DNA of 64,000 bases from Eleginops maclovinus (lineage: Eukaryota > Chordata > Actinopteri > Perciformes > Eleginopidae), in NCBI RefSeq assembly GCF_036324505.1, contig NC_086366.1, forward strand, positions 17,438,927-17,502,926, written 5' to 3'. Positions within the stretch are counted from its first letter, which is position 1; the number at the start of each line of letters is the position of its first letter. The position numbers and the translations under genes are program-made. The notes below the pieces were generated by a model. The model did not search any database. It saw only the letters and a list, made by a program, of their open reading frames with translations, and was not told the DNA's origin. Positions 55,601 through 64,000 of the stretch are shown one piece after another.

Positions 55601-57447
55601 TCCTTCGTCCCTCTATCCCCGTCTCCCCTGTGCCTGGTAAAGTGATTGGAGAGGGATCAGCATGGTGGAAATGAAAGTGGCCATGACGAAAGGCTGAGGG
55701 ATCTGCTGTAACATTACATTGGATCCCCTTGTGTTTTTTCCTTCCCCAGTTTCCTCTGTGCCTGCCGGTTTCCCTCCACACAGCCACTATCAAATTACTC
55801 TTTCCCAGTCATCTCCGCAACAGCCGCTGATGTAATCCTAGTTTATGGTCCTGTCCTGACTAAGACACACTGTTCTCCAAAACAATCGCTCAACTCCCCT
55901 GTTTCCTAAACCACTATCGAATTAGACTCCTATTAGAAACTAAGTACATTAGGCCAAGATTTCCAGTATACCAATTTAGGATAAAAGTACAGGTTCCAAC
56001 TTTTCTGTTTTGGATTAGTTTGTTTGACATGTGTCACAGAGGGAGCATCCGCGCGCCGCATGTCCACCGGATCTCATTAAGTATGCATCAACAAGGTGTA
56101 AGCCAAACAGACTGGCAGGATAAGCAGTAGAGAGAACTAAAACATAAGCCTTCCTGCACATCAATGATCATTCAATTTTTCTTTTTACAATAACCACTTG
56201 AATGTCCAGCTGAGTTGAAGCAACAACAGCTATCTAATATTTCTGAATGCCGTTATCTATGACATGAAAATAAACCAGAACCGCAGTCATGTTAAATGTC
56301 TCATCTCTTGCTCTTCACCAGGATATCATTCCCCCTTCCCTGGTCCTGTTTGCACAGCAACACGATAAAATAACACTGTGTCAGTTTCTTCTTTTTGTAG
56401 ATAATATATCGTTGTTTTGGGAAGATGAGTAAGAGACTTGGGAGCGTTCTGCAATCTGGTCTTTAGATCTCAGGCTAATAAAGAGGTGAAAAGATCTGCA
56501 GCATATGTTTGTGTTCTAAAATGCTGAGATGGGGGTAAGCAGCAGGTCAAATGGCACTCTGCAGGAAAGCGTGCTGTGTTTATGGATGTAATTTCTCTGA
56601 CGGTGTGAGTTAGCTAGCTGACAGGCTCCTCTTACAGTTCTCCACCCCGCCTGGGATCATGAGCTATCCACCCTGTGCGAATGAGCCCACATCATTGCGT
56701 GTCACATCAAATTAGGAGTGTTTGTGATGACTGTGCCGCCCTGACTGGTGGTAACTCATTTATCCGTTCATGTATCAACCCTCTCTCTTCCTCAGTCTCT
56801 TTGCCTTTAACACACACGCTACACAGATTAACACACATGCAAAAACAAACAACCACATAGATTTTAGTCTAGAAGAAAAACAAGTGGCCTCTCATCCCCC
56901 TCTCTGTCCAGTCACGTTCAAGAGTCCTGTGGCTGGTCCTGCTCCTACACAGCCTCTTTGTCACTGTAGAGCAGAGGAGGGGTCAGATCTGGAGGAGCTC
57001 CAGGGGGAGGGCTGCTTGGGCTCCAGGGGCCTGGAATGTTAATTGGGAAGATTGTTTTAATAAGGCCCTCATTTTTGCAGATGCTGGGAGAGGGTTAGCT
57101 GCTGGGGCCACACAGGCGGGAGGCCAGCTCACAGTGAGATATTGTCAGCAAACATAACTGACACAATGTGAACTGAGCTGTGTAAAACACGTAGCAGGAT
57201 TAGGGCACAAGTGGATAAAGATATTCCATGGCTTGTTTATGCTTGCTTTTCTGGAGGTAAAGTGATTTGTTGTAATGAACATTCTATTGTGACTAATGTG
57301 CGATCTGCATATTCTCACCAGTTCTGTGTTCCTATTACACTGTGCAGACTCAGACAGACAAGCACAGTCTAGTAAATCTGAACACAGACAGCGAAGAGGA
57401 ACAACAGTGAGGAAAGATTCTGAGGCAAAGAAAACTGGAAAGAGTTT
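49601..57447. other. Unique noncoding sequence
   Basis: Includes an A8G9 purine run at 50175-50191 and AT-rich patches near 54.1 and 54.5 kb. Frames up to 108 codons occur without domains. No supported gene. Confidence 0.6.
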
Positions 57448-57698
57448 AAAAAGGGTCAGTTCACCAAAACTACATAAAACCTATGTTTTCACTCAACTCA
57501 AGCATTTTTCAGTTTTCAAGCAGTATTTATCCATGCAGATAGCTGGTTTTATGTCCAGGTTTTGAGATATCAATCCCTGGGATGTCTGCCTCTACCACAG
57601 CACAAGAGTTGAACAAAGCTTACATTGAGCAAATTCAAACGCATCTCTTTCCAGAATCAAATTTCTCTTGATAATCCACAGAACATGTGTGTGTGTTT
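57448..57698 (+). mobile_element. MITE-like interspersed repeat fragment
   Basis: The segment opens with AAAAAGGGTCAGTTCACC and contains CCATGCAGATAG, GGTTTTGAGATATC, a GATGTCTGCC block, TCTTTCCAGAATCA and ATAATCCACAGAAC in that order. These blocks resemble, from general familiarity with fish genomes, a common noncoding dispersed repeat found in percomorph introns and UTRs. The copy seems diverged and truncated at the right. No terminal inverted repeat or target duplication was identified in this copy, so class and edges are uncertain. Confidence 0.45.
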
Positions 57699-59286
<1,588 letters not shown>

Positions 59287-60435
59287 CTTCTTGTACAGAC
59301 ATAGTTGCTGTTGAATACTTATGTGCATGAGGTCTACATGTGTTTTGAAGTGTGTAATGTGAAGGATGAAGCATTGAGATTTACCCTCTGCTTTTTGCAG
59401 CCTCATTCATCTGCACTGATGTGCTCTCTGCTGTGCCACGAAAGGTTCCAAAAAGCCATCTGCCCTTGGTGCTAATGCCAGGTATAGACTGTAATCACCT
59501 GGCACAGTAAAGTGTAAATGCTTAAACCCCCCTTGCCTTACCCGTGCTTCAACCAACACACCAGGGCCTGACTCATTCCCTTCATGGCATAGTTTACATT
59601 TGTTTTTGTATATCTCTACAGTAAGTAGCACATGTGCTGTTCACTCTCTTTGAATGCGGATCAAAAGACAGTGTCAACTGATCTGCAACGGTCGAGATAT
59701 CTTCAAAGGATTTTAAAACATTTTGTTTTTCCCTTTGATCAGATTTGCATAACAAATCAAGTAAGACATGTTGAGAGAACATGTTAACAGACAAACAACT
59801 GTCTGTATTATGGACTCTAAGAGTTATTGTTACGGCCCTGAGTGTTTATAAGAGTTAATAAGGGCATCCTGTCTCTGCTCAGTGACATCATTTGTGAATC
59901 TTGAGGAGGACCTCATGGTATCCGGGGTGTGCAGGTGCAAACCCTAAAGGCCAGTTGGCTAACAGTCTGTCTGCTGTTGTTGACATATTTACGGGTGTCC
60001 ACAAGGCGTCTTGCAGTCAACCAAGCACTTAGGCTGTCAATTTTTTCATACCAGTGTGACTCTACAGATGTGACCTCATATTGAATGTCACAGGTGTCTA
60101 TCCAGGTGCTATTGTTCTCTCCGTGATTTTTCAAAATGTAATTTGAATATAAATGTGAAATCTGTAAATGTTATTCTAATATATACCAATACATTGTGCA
60201 GTGGGAAGCGTTTGATATTATTTACAACTTCCTTCTGTGTCAGTTTTATCTCTGTATTTGCGTATAACTGTGAAGTTTATATCTTTGATCATCTATCTCA
60301 GACAGTATTATGCTGCATGGTAGGATCAAGTGTCTGCAGGCCAGGCAAGAGGTCATGAGCTCAGGGCCAAGGAACGAGAGCCAGATTGAGAAAGAGAGGG
60401 GATTCTGCCATGTCCAATCTCATCTCCCTGGTGGT

Positions 60436-60472
60436 GGGGTCAGGGGGGAACTGGGGAATAAGAAGGAGGGGG
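60436..60472 (+). other. G-quadruplex-type motif
   Basis: Runs of four, six, four and five G are separated by loops of 3, 4 and 11 bases, within a purine-rich stretch that continues to about 60485. Confidence 0.45.
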
Positions 60473-61799
60473 AGAGGAGGGAGGCAGTGATTCTCCTAGG
60501 TACAGTAGAAGTCCTATTATATCTTCACACCCGCCAGCAAAACTACAGATGTATACAGTGCAAATTCACACACACTGTACACACGCCGCTGGCAAATGAT
60601 CCATCTGCAACCGCCTTTTGCAATAGGGTTGCAAGGGTTAAAACACCAAGGCTATGAGCCTGTCTTTGATGTAAGCCGCTCAGTGTGTGCGAGCTGACAG
60701 AGAGGTAAGATGGGGGGTCAAATAGCTGAGACGGGTGAGAGAAATTCAGATACAAAGTGAGAGTTATAGAGGGAGAGAATGAGAGGTGTTCGTCCCACAG
60801 GACAGTGCTGAAGGCAAGGTGTAGACAGATCATCAATACGGAAGAACAGAGGTGAATAAGGTACAGTTTCGCTTATGGCATAAACAACACTCATAAAGGA
60901 ATTACATGTATGTCATACAGTAAGATGAAGGCACCTGAGGGTTACCCAGCCAATGTAAGGCTTGTGACTCCTAAAATTGGGTAGTTGTAATGCTTTTTGC
61001 AGTTACTGAACATTTATGACAGTTTTCTTGACATGTGAAAAAGCATTCCATTACTTTTTCTAATATGTTCATTTAGATTTTTGCTGTTATTGAGACATTT
61101 AGTCTCCTGAAAAGAGATGCCTTGGCAGTAAATGAATGGAAGAGTAAGAGCTGAGGCATTAAGCAGTTACTAATTCTGGCTGTTAGGCAATTTGATATTT
61201 TACTTACTGTTTGTTATACACACCATTAATCCCTTCTGGATGTCATCAGGTTATATTTGATGATGTTTGACTCCCAAAAGCCAAATATTGTGGAAAAAAT
61301 GGAGCAAATTAAACAGTTTAAAGTTTTCAGGAAACCAGAAAGAGAGACAAAGGGGGTAGAGAGATGGATTATATTTCATTATCTTTTTTCTTTTTTTTAC
61401 CTTACCTTCTTACATGCTGCTTCCCTTAAAGGGCAAGCCATGTCCATTCTGTTCCAAGGAAAAATCTAAAGCCAAAGGCGAGACCCACGCTGTGCTCTTT
61501 CTCTTTGCAGGATTGACTCCGGGTGCCTTCTGATAAATCTTTAATTCCCTGGTGGGTCTGTTTTTGTATCCTCCCAAAGATTTTTGGGGAAGCTTGTTGT
61601 ACTCGGTTTAATTTCCTCAGAACAAAGCTCATCTGATCTTCCCACCCAGACTTGTGTGTGGCATTAAGTCTTCATTTTCATTAATGTTGGAGGGGCAGTT
61701 CGGGAATCTCATTTTAATTTGACATTTAAACATCTGTTTTCAATTTCCTGATGAAAATAGTGCGTGCGTATGTGTGAGTGTGTCTATGTGTGAGCGTGT

Positions 61800-61821
61800 G
61801 GGTGGACAGTGGGGGGGGGGG
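61800..61821 (+). other. G11 homopolymer with upstream GGG
   Basis: GGG, then TGGACAGT, then eleven G in a row (61811-61821), at the end of an imperfect TG-rich tract. The run is quadruplex-compatible and also an error-prone spot for sequencing. Confidence 0.6.
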
Positions 61822-64000
61822 TGAACCTGGGAGTTTCAAAGCACAGAGCAGCCATTTCGGCTGACCTTTTAAAGGAGGGTTTGAATGTAAGAAATGATGG
61901 CAGCTAATTGCGTTAGCCTCAACACAGAACCAATTTGCTACTGTGGTTCTGGCGAGCGATTTGTCATACACAGTGGAGTTTGGTTGTACTGGACTTGGCA
62001 GGGCCCAACACATGTTTGTCAGTGCAAACTAAACCTCTGCTTTGATAGATATGGTTGTGTTATGCACAGTCAGCCGTTTGTCTTGCAGCGAGGCATGTCA
62101 GCCAGATGAGATAGGATGTGTTTTGTTCTTGGACTACTGAAAAGAGGAAATGCAAGACAGAATGTATCCCTTTACCTTGACAAAGCGTATTGATATCTGT
62201 CCAGGTCCGGATATTCACTCTTTTTCATCCTATCATCAGCGTATTTGAGCAAATCCAGGATGGACAAAGAGGCGTCTTCATGCTGGGACCTGTGACTCTG
62301 GCCCATTTCCACATATTAAACCACAAACTGAAAATCTCTGTACACACACAAACACATGCACACACACATTGAGTTTGGCCTCCCTGTTAATAGCGCAGGA
62401 AATATTATCTGCTGGGGGACAGCTGCAGGCTCACTAGAGAGACAGAATGGTAGAGTAGGTTCATTATCCCAAACACAGACACAAAACACACTACACACAC
62501 ACACTTTCAGGACAGCACACAGTGTGAAAGACTCTTTATCCCCTTTTGCCACCAAATTCTGGGTCCTTGAACAGAAACAGCTAGGGAGGCAAGCGAGTGG
62601 GGCCTTATGCAGTATGTATACAGGAAGGAGGGATGCTGGATGCCTTATTTAAACCAGGGGGGCCAGAGGCAACCGGTTTTACCACAGCTCCGGATCTGAC
62701 ACGGCTTCTGGCAGAAGAGTTGGGGCTTTGTACCCCATCCAGATCTGTGTCCGTCTGTCTCTCCGGCTGTCTGGCTGCCTCTGTCTCCCTCCTGCTCATT
62801 CTGCCTTTATCCCAGAGGATTTTTGTTTTCAACTACGCAGATGTTCGTGGCTGTCTGCTGCGCTGCACTCAGCTGTGTTTATAACAAAGAGGTGTTGGTG
62901 TGGAGGAGGATTGAGGGCAGTGAGGTGAGGGGAGCTAGTGCTGCTAAGGAGTGGTGGAGGTCACAGCACTGATGGTGTAAACACTGAATGATGCCAGCTA
63001 TCCCCCGGGCCTCCAACTAGTCAATACAGCATCCTTTTTTTCTCCCCACACACATCCTTTTATTTTCCAGAGGGACAGATGCATATGCATGTTAACGGAG
63101 AGAGTTCCGGTGAAGCCAGCAGGGGAGGTAAAGACCCACTGAGAGGAGACCATGTGCACTTAATGTCACAGTTAAAGTTACTCAACCTGCTCAACCAAGC
63201 GTTTAATACAAGCATTAGTGAGGCACTACAAACATGAATTCTCCCATATGCTCTTAACCTTTTTAGTGTAAACACTCTTGATCAACAGGGTATTGAACAA
63301 ATGTTCGGAATCAGTATTTGTACACTTGTAGGAAAAAACTAGAACAAATAGATGTTTTGCACACTAACAAAATTATCACAAGTATCATTTAAGTATTATA
63401 TTGAGCCCTTTTGATGTTCAAGGTCAACTTTTGCCTAGATACAGAGTTTATAAATTTGACCACTCCAACAGGTTAACATTTGTGTCTGATATCAGGCATG
63501 ACACAAGTGGAGACTGTTTAATCAGACGGAGCTGGTGCTCTAATGGATCGGATGTTTAGTGTTTACATTTGCATTCCTGGATGACTCTATCTGCTTTTAA
63601 ACATACCAAATGAGCTCACTCGCATCGCAGCTGCACCGTTGAGTTCGAGTTGGTGTAGAAAATGTACACATGATCATAATTCATCTGTTTACAGCACACG
63701 GCATGTATATGTAAATGTATTCCTTCAACAGACGATCAGACAAATCCTTTTAAATGGTTTCTGATTAAAAAAAAAACTGTTTCTATGCTACATAATTTAG
63801 GCAAGGTAATTTCACAGCTGCATGTAGGAAGGTGTGGGTGGGAGTATGCAGCAAATGAGCTATTACAACCCTTCTGACTCCAAAAGCAGGATCCTGTTGA
63901 ATTGGACTCCCACTCCACGTTACAAGAAGCAGAGAGCAGTATCTTGGCTCGGCAATGTCCAATTAAGTGCTTAAAGGGTTTAGTGAGGAATTTGTTGGCT

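Noticed and set aside
57296..57565. 89-codon basic frame that looks protein-like at its start
   Set aside because: Its 3' half lies inside the MITE-like repeat and there is no homologous family I can name.

Overview
The window is vertebrate genomic DNA, most likely from a teleost fish and probably a percomorph. The evidence is eight very long perfect (CA)n/(GT)n microsatellites, a Tc1-like transposon with ends typical of fish elements, a Ty3/Gypsy retrotransposon remnant, a short LINE-derived insertion and a piece of what looks like a common fish MITE. Species and locus cannot be named from the sequence. No tRNA, rRNA, CRISPR, operon or prokaryotic signal is present.

I find no host protein-coding exon I can support. 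The open frames are short, mostly in low-complexity or AT-rich sequence, and the longest ones are read-throughs of dinucleotide repeats (poly Thr-His, Val-Cys, Glu-Arg). The window reads as intergenic or deep intronic sequence, a gene-desert-like stretch. Several AT-rich blocks dense in homeodomain/POU-type cores (TAATTA, ATGCAAAT, ATGCTAAT) look like candidate distal regulatory elements; this is inference only.

Layout: 1-5356 unique sequence; 5357-5475 (GT)n; 5476-17570 unique sequence with a candidate regulatory block near 15.0-15.7 kb; 17571-17687 (GT)n and 18260-18375 (AC)n forming an inverted pair; 18376-24557 unique sequence with a candidate block at 22.7 kb; 24558-24639 (GT)n; 26521-28103 a complete but dead Tc1-like element with IR/DR ends and TA target duplication; 34174-34257 (GT)n; 35354-36450 a minus-strand Gypsy remnant (an LTR next to a ribonuclease H fragment, integrase missing); 37092-37178 (TC)n-(AT)6; 45682-45824 and 49254-49365 (AC)n; 49385-49600 a minus-strand LINE-derived mini-element that keeps only end sequences; 57448-57698 a MITE-like fragment; 59168-59284 (GT)n; then unique sequence with two G-quadruplex-type motifs to the end.

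The clearest biology is mobile-element decay: one DNA transposon and two retroelement remnants, each broken in a way that can be read from the sequence. I see no convincing new gene system.
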